From: CAYWBI01 sp964456445
GTDB lineage: Bacteria; Calditrichota; Calditrichia; Calditrichales; J004
Assembly: GCA_964456445.1 (NCBI GenBank)
Contig: CAYWBI010000191.1
Span: forward strand, 1-7,092
DNA length: 7,092 nucleotides
Direction of reading: 5' to 3'
A program made the position numbers and the translations under genes. The notes under the pieces were generated by a model. The model made no database searches. It was not told the DNA's origin and worked only from the letters and a program-made list of their open reading frames with translations. Position 1 is the first letter of the stretch, and each line of letters starts with the position of its first letter. Below, piece after piece: positions 1-6,191 of the stretch.

Positions 1-464
1 CCAAAATCCGGGTGCAATAAGCGAAAAAACTTTAAATTCCAGCGGTTGCGCATAATTCTTTTTACAAAACGATATCCGCCATCTTTTGCGGCCAGACCGT
101 CGCCATGCCATACATAAAAGTTCTTTTCGTTTAGTTTAAAAGTATATTCATTCGGATGAGTCCCGATATTTAAATAATTGTCAAAAAACCGTCCAAGATA
201 AAAATCATGGTTCCCCGCGAGATAATGCATCTCGATACCCAGACCGCTGAGTTGCTTTAATTCCGCCAGAACATTAAAATACTTCTTGGGAATCACATAG
301 TTATACTCAAACCAAAAATCAAAAAAATCACCAACGAAAAACAGGTGTGTGGCTTCGGTTTTGATAGTATTTAAAAAACGGACAAGCTTTTCCTGTCTGT
401 CATAGTCGGCTTTATCGTCCGATGCCCCGATATGTAAATCGGATATAAAATAAGCTCGTGTCAT
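1..464 (-). CDS. lpxH: UDP-2,3-diacylglucosamine diphosphatase-like (LpxH) metallophosphoesterase, C-terminus off the window
   Basis: This is the N-terminal 154 residues of a calcineurin-like phosphoesterase; the rest lies beyond base 1. The metal-binding blocks appear in order: SDLH (residues 8-11), GDFFDFW (45-51), GNHD (84-87) and HGDGL (120-124), followed by RLLHPDFG near the break. GDFFDFWFEY, HGDGL and LLHPD match the LpxH-like enzymes of Bacteroidota-type bacteria, which have GNHD where E. coli LpxH has GNRD. LpxH removes UMP from UDP-2,3-diacylglucosamine to give lipid X in lipid A synthesis at the inner membrane, so its presence implies an outer membrane with lipid A. The chosen ATG (464) places FISDLH five residues in, as is usual. 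An in-frame ATG at 476 would add four residues, and neither start has a strong ribosome site. The gene is divergent from the DJ-1 gene. Family assignment is firm; exact substrate is inferred from motifs only. Confidence 0.85.
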   Translation of the reverse strand, partial: MTRAYFISDLHIGASDDKADYDRQEKLVRFLNTIKTEATHLFFVGDFFDFWFEYNYVIPKKYFNVLAELKQLSGLGIEMHYLAGNHDFYLGRFFDNYLNIGTHPNEYTFKLNEKNFYVWHGDGLAAKDGGYRFVKRIMRNRWNLKFFRLLHPDF

Positions 465-483
465 GCGGCTGTCCATATTTCTT

Positions 484-512
484 TTGTTGGTCTAAAAATT
501 AGAAAATATAAT
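484..512 (+). promoter_or_regulatory. Sigma-70-type promoter for the DJ-1 family gene
   Basis: The sequence shows TTGTTG (484-489), a 17-bp spacer and a perfect TATAAT (507-512). Transcription would start near 519-520, about 24 bases before the ATG at 544. The region is the AT-rich gap between two divergent genes. The -35 box matches the consensus only in its TTG, so the call rests on the -10 box, the spacing and the position. Confidence 0.55.
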
Positions 513-532
513 CATTAGTTAAAAATATTTAT

Positions 533-538
533 AGGAAG
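533..538 (+). promoter_or_regulatory. Ribosome binding site of the DJ-1 family gene
   Basis: AGGAAG lies five bases before the ATG at 544, a good Shine-Dalgarno match at normal spacing. It fixes the start of the DJ-1 family gene. Confidence 0.6.
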
Positions 539-543
539 ACGAT

Positions 544-1089
544 ATGAAAACAGCCATTGTGCTTCTCGCAAAAGGTTTTGAAGAAATAGAAGCGATTACG
601 GTTATTGATATCTTAAGACGCGCGGGAATAGCAACCACAACCGTTTCGATAAACACCGGGAAAATGGTACAAGGCGCGCATAATATTTCCATACAGACCG
701 ATTCGCAACTTAACCTTGAAATGGAGAAAGAGTTTGATGTAATCATTCTGCCGGGTGGACAACCCGGCGCAAACAATTTAAAAGCATCCATACAGGTTAG
801 GGAATTTCTTAGAAAAGATCGTAAAAGCACTCTTATAGCAGCCATCTGTGCCGCTCCCACAGTATTGCACTCAGCAGGCATATTGAAAGGTCATAAAGTA
901 ACAAGCTATCCAACAGACAAAGAAGTGTTTGATCAAAAATATTACAGGGAAGATGAAACTGTTTACGATCCGCCATTCTTAACAAGCCGGGGGGTGGGAA
1001 CAGCTATTCCCTTCGCCTTAAAAATTATCCAGTTGCTCAAGGGTGAAGAAGCGGCCCTATATTTACGAAAAAAAATACTGGCCGGATAA
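544..1089 (+). CDS. DJ-1/PfpI family protein (YajL/ThiJ-like)
   Basis: This is a 181-residue protein of normal length for the DJ-1/YajL family of the class I glutamine amidotransferase-like fold. It opens with the family's first strand and loop, AKGFEEIEA (9-17). Glu16 corresponds to Glu18 of human DJ-1. The nucleophile-elbow segment AAICAAPTVL (99-108) places the reactive cysteine at Cys102, matching Cys106 of DJ-1. LPGGQPGANNL (69-79) and LTSRGVGTAIPFAL (146-159) are also typical of the family. The DJ-1 His126 position reads Tyr here (SYP, 121-123). Family members have been described as oxidative-stress proteins, chaperones or glyoxalase/deglycase-type enzymes acting in the cytoplasm; which applies here cannot be told from sequence. 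The gene stands alone with its own promoter and ribosome site, and converges on the DUF1611 gene. It is the only plus-strand gene in the window. The family call is firm, the function open. Confidence 0.93.
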   Translation: MKTAIVLLAKGFEEIEAITVIDILRRAGIATTTVSINTGKMVQGAHNISIQTDSQLNLEMEKEFDVIILPGGQPGANNLKASIQVREFLRKDRKSTLIAAICAAPTVLHSAGILKGHKVTSYPTDKEVFDQKYYREDETVYDPPFLTSRGVGTAIPFALKIIQLLKGEEAALYLRKKILAG

Positions 1090-1096
1090 GTTCATA

Positions 1097-1116
1097 CACG
1101 TTTTATATAAAAAGTG
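1097..1116. terminator. AT-rich near-palindrome between convergent genes, possible weak bidirectional terminator
   Basis: The 40-bp gap between the DJ-1 stop and the DUF1611 stop contains a 20-bp sequence, CAC-G-TTTTATATAAAA-A-GTG. It is symmetric at 18 of 20 positions. The position suits a shared terminator. The stem is almost all A/T and lacks the GC-rich core of a classical rho-independent terminator, so the role is uncertain. Confidence 0.3.
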
Positions 1117-1129
1117 CAGACACATTAAG

Positions 1130-2152
1130 TTAATTGATTTTACTAATGTTTTTTATCGCTTTGATCAGCGCATCCGGCACCGAATAGCGCGGATCAAATA
1201 CCGGGACGCCTAATGAAACGGAGGCCTTGTTCAAAATGGCGTCAATCTCTTTGGGGTTTAACAAACCGGTATTGACAGATACAGCTAACAGGCTGGCAGA
1301 TGAAAAATAGTTTATGGTTTTTTGAAACGCGCGCACGGCGTCATAAATTTTTTCGACTGAATCTTTGGCAGGGGCCAGAACACAGGCAACTACAGTATCC
1401 GGATTGGCGCCATGGAATATGCTGCTAAATACGCCGCTGCGCACAGGATCATTCATATGCCCCTGGCCTTCGATCAACACATACTCAAATTTCTGGTCCA
1501 AATCGACCAACTCCGTCTCCACATAACCTGAGATCAGATTGGCAACCATCGATTCCGCAATAATGCCCTTGCCCTTTATAAGCCTTGCAGACAAGCTTGT
1601 TGGCACCCAATCCGCGGATATACCGGCTTTATGTATGGAACGAATCAATTCCACTACGGTCGTAAGCTCCTGTGCATTGTCACCGGCTGCGGACACCAAT
1701 ATTTTTTTGGACTGAACTTCTTCGACCAATTTGCGATATTTTAAGATATCCTCATCACTGCTTCGTAAGTCGTATATTTTGGCCTTATACTTTGTTGCCA
1801 GCAATTCAAATTCAGCTAAGGTATTTAAAGGTTGATGCAATGCATTTAAAATATTGATACGCATTTGCAGGGCCTTTATAACCATGGGATACCATTCCAT
1901 GGGAAAATTGCCTTTATAGGCAGACTGGCCAATAAGTAAAAAATTGGGTTTTGATGTTAAAAACTCATCCAACGTGGCAGCAATTGGGATCTCGCCCCCA
2001 AACCCCAGCACATCCTGCACATTTTGGCCACTGTGGGCCGGGTCAATGATACCAATAATTTCATCCGACAAATAATGGATAAGTTCAATTTCAACCCTTG
2101 AATAAATTGGCTTAAGTGGGGATTCTGTATGAATAACAATTCGACGTTTCAT
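1130..2152 (-). CDS. DUF1611 family protein with degenerate nucleotide-binding motifs
   Basis: This 340-residue protein matches the two-part DUF1611 layout. An N-terminal Rossmann-like half (about 1-145) is followed by a P-loop-type half (about 148-340). The clearest family signature is YVLIEGQGHMNDPVRSGV (224-241), then HGANPDTVVACV (247-258). The family normally carries a GTDCAVGKMTT-type P-loop and an ATGQTG segment. The equivalent positions here read AAGDNAQELTT (155-165) and VPTSLSA (183-189), so the Gly-Lys of the P-loop and the GQTG motif are missing. From memory, one characterised DUF1611 protein (DgcN) is a D-glutamate N-acetyltransferase. That activity should not be transferred here given the lost motifs and the absence of a racemase or dipeptide epimerase nearby. 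The gene has a plausible promoter of its own and a weak ribosome site. The family is likely; the biochemical function is unknown. Confidence 0.75.
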   Translation of the reverse strand: MKRRIVIHTESPLKPIYSRVEIELIHYLSDEIIGIIDPAHSGQNVQDVLGFGGEIPIAATLDEFLTSKPNFLLIGQSAYKGNFPMEWYPMVIKALQMRINILNALHQPLNTLAEFELLATKYKAKIYDLRSSDEDILKYRKLVEEVQSKKILVSAAGDNAQELTTVVELIRSIHKAGISADWVPTSLSARLIKGKGIIAESMVANLISGYVETELVDLDQKFEYVLIEGQGHMNDPVRSGVFSSIFHGANPDTVVACVLAPAKDSVEKIYDAVRAFQKTINYFSSASLLAVSVNTGLLNPKEIDAILNKASVSLGVPVFDPRYSVPDALIKAIKNISKIN

Positions 2153-2180
2153 AGTTTTTCTAAATTTAGATTAAGTGCTT

Positions 2181-2209
2181 AATATAGTTAAAACAATTAT
2201 TAAGAACAA
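2181..2209 (-). promoter_or_regulatory. Candidate promoter for the DUF1611 gene
   Basis: On the minus strand TTGTTC (2204-2209) is followed by a 17-bp spacer and TATATT (2181-2186). This gives a start near 2174, about 22 bases before the ATG at 2152. It has the same TTGTT / 17 bp / TATA layout as the promoter at 484-512. A short inverted repeat, TTAAG-tg-CTTAA (2171-2182), overlaps the -10 box and start point and could be an operator, but five-base arms in AT-rich DNA are weak evidence. Confidence 0.4.
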
Positions 2210-2213
2210 TTTA

Positions 2214-2684
2214 TTACGGTTCTGCTTTTTCAAGGTAAATAAGGGGTTTAAGCTTTTTCAGGGTCTTTGGGCCGATTCTTTCAATTTTAAGCAAATCATC
2301 ATAATATCTGAACGGGCCATTCTTGTTTCTAAAATCGACGATTCTTTTTGCCGTTTTTGGCCCGATACCGGGGAGCAAAACAAGTTGATAGACGGTCGCA
2401 TGGTTTATATCCATTTTATTGACAGGCAATCCGCGGTTTAATTTCGCTTTTTGTGCGTTAACAGTACCCCCGGGAACCTTCATATTTCCGGCGGTTGATA
2501 TCATGGCCGTATCGGAAGACAACACGTCGAACAAGCTATCGGCAAGATGATAGTCATAAATATTGTTTTGTTCCTGATAGGGGAGAATCCCCTCAACAAG
2601 GAAACCTGCCAGAACAATCCCGGCCAGGAAAAGCAGTCCTTTTTTTTCGGAGCGTGTCAGAACAATCATGTTTTTCGAAAACAT
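2214..2684 (-). CDS. ComEA-like helix-hairpin-helix DNA-binding protein, membrane-anchored
   Basis: This 156-residue protein has three parts. A positively charged N-terminus leads into one hydrophobic segment (about 15-35), either an uncleaved signal anchor or a signal peptide. A linker of about 55 residues without recognisable motifs follows (about 36-90). The C-terminal part is a double helix-hairpin-helix domain (about 91-151). It begins with the typical MDINHATVYQLVLLPGIGPKTA stretch (91-112, abridged in function to LPGIG at 104-108), then NGPF (122-125) and the second hairpin IERIGPKTL (134-142). This is the layout of ComEA, which holds incoming double-stranded DNA outside the inner membrane during natural transformation. 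No comEC or other uptake gene is in the window, and many bacteria carry such proteins without known competence, so the role is inferred. The start has no strong ribosome site; an in-frame ATG at 2669 would drop five residues. It follows dnaJ after 110 bp. Confidence 0.82.
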   Translation of the reverse strand: MFSKNMIVLTRSEKKGLLFLAGIVLAGFLVEGILPYQEQNNIYDYHLADSLFDVLSSDTAMISTAGNMKVPGGTVNAQKAKLNRGLPVNKMDINHATVYQLVLLPGIGPKTAKRIVDFRNKNGPFRYYDDLLKIERIGPKTLKKLKPLIYLEKAEP

Positions 2685-2714
2685 TTGATTTTCACGGCTC
2701 CATCAAATTAAATA

Positions 2715-2754
2715 CACCTAAAGCCGCGGAGTCACCTAAACCTTTTTCCCTAAA
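2715..2754. repeat. Short direct repeats upstream of the ComEA-like gene
   Basis: CACCTAAA occurs at 2715-2722 and 2733-2740, and a partial copy (CCTAAA) lies at 2749-2754, all in the same orientation. The first two are 18 bp apart, separated by a stretch containing CCGCGG (2724-2729). They lie between dnaJ and the ComEA-like gene, 31-70 bp upstream of the latter's start. They could be binding sites or chance; no regulator can be named. Confidence 0.3.
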
Positions 2755-2794
2755 GATAAATTAACCAGCGGAGAAACTGGAGCAAAGGAACTTT

Positions 2795-3973
2795 TTAAAA
2801 ATTCAAGGCTTCTTTAAATTTGCTAAATATATTTCTCTTTGCATTTTCATCCGGTTTAAAATTATCGCTTTCCTTCAATTCCGCCATAATTTTCTTTTCA
2901 TTTGCCGATAGTTTTTCCGGGATATAAACTTGTATTTGAACCAGTTGATCACCGATACCTGCTCCATTTAGGTGCGGGATTCCCTTGCCGCGCATCCTTA
3001 AAATTTTAGCCGGTTGTGTTCCGGGGGCAACGGTCAGTTTCGCCTTGCCTGTCAGGGTCGGAATTTCCACCGATTCTCCAAGGGTCGCATCAGCCACACT
3101 TATCGGGAGTACCATAATAACATCATCGCCACGTCGTTCAAACAACTTATGCGGTTTCTCTTCAATATGTACAATCAGGTCGCCGGCCGGTCCGCCCCTT
3201 AGTCCGGCATGACCTTCACCGTTCAGGGGGATATAGTTGCCGGTTTTCACGCCCGCGGGAACATTTATCTCGATGGTTTTAGTACCGTTCACCCGGCCTT
3301 CACCGGCGCAGGTACCACACGGATTTTCAATTATTTGACCTTCGCCCTTACATTTCGGACAGGTAGAAATATTTACAAACTGTCCAAACAAAGCATTAGA
3401 AACCTGGCGGACCTCACCGCTTCCTTTACAGGTTGGGCAGGTTACGGTTTTACTGTATTTTGCAGCCCCTGTGGCATTACAGGTTGCACAAGAAATTTTT
3501 TTATTTACCTTGATTTTCTTTTGGGTTCCGGTCGCAATCTCTTCTAAGTCAAGTTTCAGGCGAATTTGCAGATCGCCGCCCTTTTTGCGGGTTCCACGTC
3601 TATGGCCCCGTGATGATGTTGACCCTGCGCCAAAAATATCGCCAAAACCACCAAACCCCTGTTCCATAAATTGACGCAGGGCGTCCGAAATATCGATACC
3701 TCCACCACCAAATCCAAAAGGGTCGCCTCCACTAAAACCGCCGCCCATATTTTCAGCGGCATGACCAAATCGATCATACTTCTGACGTTTCTGATCATCA
3801 CTCAATATTGAGTAAGCTTCTGCTACTTCTTTAAATTTTTCTTCGGCAGTCTTATCCCCCGGATTTTTATCCGGATGGTATTTCATTGCCAGTTTTCGAT
3901 ATGCTTTTTTTATTTCGTCCTTGGATGTTCCCTTGGAAACACCCAGTACTTCATAGTAATCTCTTTTCGACAT
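2795..3973 (-). CDS. dnaJ: Chaperone protein DnaJ (class I Hsp40)
   Basis: This is a 392-residue full-length type I DnaJ. The J domain (about 1-70) carries the HPD motif at 33-35, which stimulates DnaK ATPase. A Gly/Phe-rich linker (about 76-125) includes the conserved DIF motif (112-114). The zinc domain has four cysteine pairs at 162/165, 179/182, 205/208 and 219/222. The first repeat reads CATCNATG, with Ala in place of the usual Gly of CxxCxGxG; the cysteines themselves are intact. Two substrate-binding beta domains follow, with GKGIPHLNG (about 329-337) in the second. DnaJ delivers unfolded proteins to DnaK in the cytoplasm. The gene starts 8 bp after the grpE stop. An AAGGG ribosome site (3979-3983) overlaps that stop codon, so the two genes are co-transcribed and probably translationally coupled. 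dnaK is not adjacent. Confidence 0.98.
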   Translation of the reverse strand: MSKRDYYEVLGVSKGTSKDEIKKAYRKLAMKYHPDKNPGDKTAEEKFKEVAEAYSILSDDQKRQKYDRFGHAAENMGGGFSGGDPFGFGGGGIDISDALRQFMEQGFGGFGDIFGAGSTSSRGHRRGTRKKGGDLQIRLKLDLEEIATGTQKKIKVNKKISCATCNATGAAKYSKTVTCPTCKGSGEVRQVSNALFGQFVNISTCPKCKGEGQIIENPCGTCAGEGRVNGTKTIEINVPAGVKTGNYIPLNGEGHAGLRGGPAGDLIVHIEEKPHKLFERRGDDVIMVLPISVADATLGESVEIPTLTGKAKLTVAPGTQPAKILRMRGKGIPHLNGAGIGDQLVQIQVYIPEKLSANEKKIMAELKESDNFKPDENAKRNIFSKFKEALNF

Positions 3974-3981
3974 ATTTTCCC

Positions 3982-4560
3982 TTATTTTGCAACAATAACC
4001 TGCGAATGACGAATGACCCTATCCCTTAATTTATATCCTTTTGCGTGTTGATCTACAACATAACCGCTATCATACTCGTCGGAATCCATTTGCAACAAGG
4101 CATTATGTTCATCCGGATTAAACTCTTTGCCGACAGCTTCAATTTCCATAAGGCCACGCTTTTTCATCACATTTAAAAGGTTCTTGTAAATCATTTTTAC
4201 GCCTTCAAGCATGGGGGATTTCTCGTTGTCTTTTTCCGCATGCTGAATGGAGCGTTCAAAATCATCAATAACCGGAATCAATTCTTCTATCAGTTCCCTG
4301 CTGGCCATCTCGATGTTTACAAGATATTCCTTCTCCGAGCGACGTTTATAGTTGTCAAATTCCGCAACTTGCCTTAATAACTGATCCCGGATTTTCTCAA
4401 CATCTTCTTTTAGCTTTGCATTTTCCGCTTCTAAGGCTTGAACTTTTTTTTCAAGTGTCTTTTCTTTGCGGGAAAGTGGTTCTTTTTTCCGGTTTCTTCG
4501 CGTCGTTTTCTCTTTGGATTCCAATTCTTCAGTACTTTCTTTTATTTCTTCTTTTTTCAT
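3982..4560 (-). CDS. grpE: Nucleotide exchange factor GrpE
   Basis: This protein of 192 residues (from the chosen start) has the GrpE architecture. A charged, Lys/Glu-rich N-terminal tail leads into a long coiled coil, about residues 30-85. This contains the family-typical RQVAEFDNYKRR. It is followed by LIPVIDDFERSI and a C-terminal beta wing with GKEFNPDEHNAL and GYKLRDRVIRHSQVIV. GrpE releases ADP from DnaK and resets the chaperone cycle with DnaJ, which is encoded immediately downstream. Two starts are possible. The ATG at 4572 has no ribosome site, whereas the ATG at 4560 (MKKEE) has AGGA at 4564-4567, three bases upstream, and is preferred despite the short spacing. The upstream gap to ftsX holds a weak promoter candidate, but no CIRCE element was found there. 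Confidence 0.96.
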   Translation of the reverse strand: MKKEEIKESTEELESKEKTTRRNRKKEPLSRKEKTLEKKVQALEAENAKLKEDVEKIRDQLLRQVAEFDNYKRRSEKEYLVNIEMASRELIEELIPVIDDFERSIQHAEKDNEKSPMLEGVKMIYKNLLNVMKKRGLMEIEAVGKEFNPDEHNALLQMDSDEYDSGYVVDQHAKGYKLRDRVIRHSQVIVAK

Positions 4561-4585
4561 TTTTCCTACCATTGTTAAATTTTAA

Positions 4586-4605
4586 ATCAACCAAAATACG
4601 TTGAT
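4586..4605. repeat. Inverted repeat in the grpE leader
   Basis: ATCAAC (4586-4591) and GTTGAT (4600-4605) are perfect six-base inverted arms around an eight-base centre. They lie about 25 bases upstream of the preferred grpE start. The repeat could be an operator or a small leader hairpin. It does not match the CIRCE consensus, and six-base arms may be chance. Confidence 0.3.
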
Positions 4606-4650
4606 ATAGATGCAAATTATTACTCATGGTTACTTTGAATACAGTTAGTA

Positions 4651-4679
4651 AAGTTATGTATTAACGGGGTGTGAGTCAA
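4651..4679 (-). promoter_or_regulatory. Candidate promoter for grpE-dnaJ
   Basis: On the minus strand TTGACT (4674-4679, five of six to the -35 consensus) is followed by 17 bp and TAACTT (4651-4656, three of six). Within the spacer, CCCCGTTA (4662-4669) resembles the CCCC core of heat-shock sigma-32 type -10 boxes. TTTAAA lies about 14 bases further upstream, at the end of ftsX. Either reading would give grpE-dnaJ its own start, separate from ftsEX. Both matches are weak. Confidence 0.25.
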
Positions 4680-4684
4680 AATTT

Positions 4685-5542
4685 TTAAAACATGTCCAAA
4701 TACTTCATAACGCTTGAGCGGCTGGACAAATATCCAAGCAATATGCCTGCAAAAAAAATTTCATAAAAAATATAGACGCTATAAAAAACGGATGGGTATA
4801 AATAGGTTTTTACGGCTTCAATTAAGCCATACAATAAAAGGCCTGCAGCAAGCGCACCTATTGTCCCCTGAAGAAGGCCTTCGATTATAAAAGGGCGTTT
4901 GATGAATTTTTTTGTGGCCCCCACCAGCTTCATAATTTCAATAATGTCCTTACGGGCGAAAATTGTCAGGCGTATAGTATTATGTAACATTGTAACCGTT
5001 ACAATAAAGAGTATAAGTAAAAAGGCAAAACCCACGAGATAAACCAACATCAGGTATTTATCCAACAGCGCCAGTAAGCCCGCTTCATAAGCCACATCAT
5101 CCACAAAACGGATTTTTTTTATCTGTGCAATAATCCCTTCAATTTTTTCACCCTTCCGGTAGTCCTTTTTAAAAGTAATCCTGATTGATGTCGGCAACGG
5201 ATTGGATCCGTAAATCTGATAAATGTCCCGTCCAAATTCCTGCTTAAAACGCCGGGCCGCTATTTCCTTAGAAATATATTCACTTTTCAGAACGCCTTTT
5301 ATCCGGCGTATTTCATTTTGAACCGCCGCGGCCAGGGCCGGGGAGGTCGCCGGTTTTAAAAATGCTTCTATTTCCGCCTTGCCCCGTATCCCCTCTGCCC
5401 ATTTCCCGACATTTTGTGCCAGCAGGATGAAAATAGATAACAGGAAAAGGGAAAGAGCGAGTGATGAAAAGGTGATGAATGATGAAAGCCGGGCACGACG
5501 AAACCCCTTCATTCCTTCTTTTACCGAAAACCAAAAGTTCAT
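4685..5542 (-). CDS. ftsX: Cell division protein FtsX (ABC transporter permease-like)
   Basis: This is a 285-residue FtsX of ordinary length. A cytoplasmic N-terminus with basic residues precedes transmembrane segment 1 (about 21-43). A large periplasmic domain follows (about 45-163), with the family motif NPLP at 114-117. Three more transmembrane segments are seen at about 165-187, 220-242 and 252-273. The FtsX-type cytoplasmic loop IRLTIFARKDIIEIMKLVGA (190-209) lies between segments 2 and 3. FtsX pairs with FtsE in the inner membrane. In studied bacteria it relays ATP hydrolysis at the septum to cell-wall hydrolases or their activators through the periplasmic domain. The start codon lies one base after the ftsE stop, so translation is probably coupled. 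The only purine-rich site (GGGGA) is about 11 bases upstream. No hydrolase or activator gene follows; the next gene is grpE. Confidence 0.96.
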   Translation of the reverse strand: MNFWFSVKEGMKGFRRARLSSFITFSSLALSLFLLSIFILLAQNVGKWAEGIRGKAEIEAFLKPATSPALAAAVQNEIRRIKGVLKSEYISKEIAARRFKQEFGRDIYQIYGSNPLPTSIRITFKKDYRKGEKIEGIIAQIKKIRFVDDVAYEAGLLALLDKYLMLVYLVGFAFLLILFIVTVTMLHNTIRLTIFARKDIIEIMKLVGATKKFIKRPFIIEGLLQGTIGALAAGLLLYGLIEAVKTYLYPSVFYSVYIFYEIFFAGILLGYLSSRSSVMKYLDMF

Positions 5543-5543
5543 A

Positions 5544-6191
5544 TCAACTTAAATCCCCATCTGCTATTTGAATTTTTTTATGTTTAAAGCGGTTTAATAT
5601 CGTCTCCGAGTGCGTTGCCATTAAGATGGCCGTTCCCTGTTTATTTATCTTTTCCAGAATCTGCAAAATCTCCATGGCTGATACTTTGTCAAGATTGCCG
5701 GTGGGCTCATCGGCAAGAATGATAAATGGGTCATTTATAATTGCCCGGGCAATCGCCACACGTTGTTTTTCGCCACCGGACAATGTTCCCGGTACTTGAT
5801 TGCGTTTTTGGCCTAAGTTCACTTCAGCCAATACACGGGTTACTTTACGGCGTATATCCTTGGAATGGGCGCCGGTAACCCTTAAAGCCAATGCTACATT
5901 CTCATAAACCGAACGATCGTTCAACAATTTGAAATCCTGGAAAATCACCCCTATTTTACGGCGGAGAAGGGGTATTTCTTTTTCGATTATTTTGGCAGAA
6001 CTGAAATTTTCCACGATCACCATGCCTTCGTCCGGAAATATATCCATATAAATGTGCCGCAGTATGGTGGATTTTCCCGCACCGCTTGGACCGGTTAAAA
6101 AAACGAACTCACCGGGAAGGATCCTGAAGGTAATACCATCCAAAACCACTTTATTATCGATGGTGGTTTTTACATTATAAAATTCAATCAT
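5544..6191 (-). CDS. ftsE: Cell division ATP-binding protein FtsE
   Basis: This is a 215-residue ABC ATPase, the usual FtsE length. All motifs are intact: Walker A GPSGAGKST (34-42), Q-loop Gln85 in VIFQDFKLL, signature LSGGEKQR (137-144), Walker B IILADE (157-162) followed by PTGNLD, and the switch histidine His194 in ATHSE. VIFQDFKLL and the immediate ftsX neighbour mark it as FtsE rather than another ABC ATPase. It hydrolyses ATP on the cytoplasmic face and drives FtsX conformational changes during division. The reading frame is open upstream to an ATG at 6272. That 27-residue extension lies inside the methyltransferase gene and has no homology to FtsE, so the ATG at 6191 (MIEFYNV) is chosen. 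It overlaps the methyltransferase stop by 8 bp, showing that the three genes are one transcription unit. Confidence 0.97.
   Translation of the reverse strand: MIEFYNVKTTIDNKVVLDGITFRILPGEFVFLTGPSGAGKSTILRHIYMDIFPDEGMVIVENFSSAKIIEKEIPLLRRKIGVIFQDFKLLNDRSVYENVALALRVTGAHSKDIRRKVTRVLAEVNLGQKRNQVPGTLSGGEKQRVAIARAIINDPFIILADEPTGNLDKVSAMEILQILEKINKQGTAILMATHSETILNRFKHKKIQIADGDLS

Noticed and set aside
2740..2797. Rho-independent terminator after dnaJ
   Set aside because: CCAG and CTGG (2765-2780) can form only a four-base stem and are not followed by an uninterrupted T run on the minus strand, so the structure is too weak to call.
3450..3490. Altered first zinc repeat of DnaJ as a sign of loss of function
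   Set aside because: Only the small Gly of CxxCxGxG is replaced by Ala in this repeat. All eight zinc-binding cysteines, the HPD motif and the remaining domains are present.
3209..3547. Plus-strand open frame of 112 codons opposite dnaJ
   Set aside because: It is fully antisense to conserved dnaJ sequence, has no family resemblance and no ribosome site of note. The same applies to the other open frames opposite the DJ-1, DUF1611, comEA, grpE, ftsX and methyltransferase genes.
4573..4684. CIRCE element upstream of grpE
   Set aside because: The consensus TTAGCACTC-N9-GAGTGCTAA was looked for on both strands of the ftsX-grpE gap and not found.
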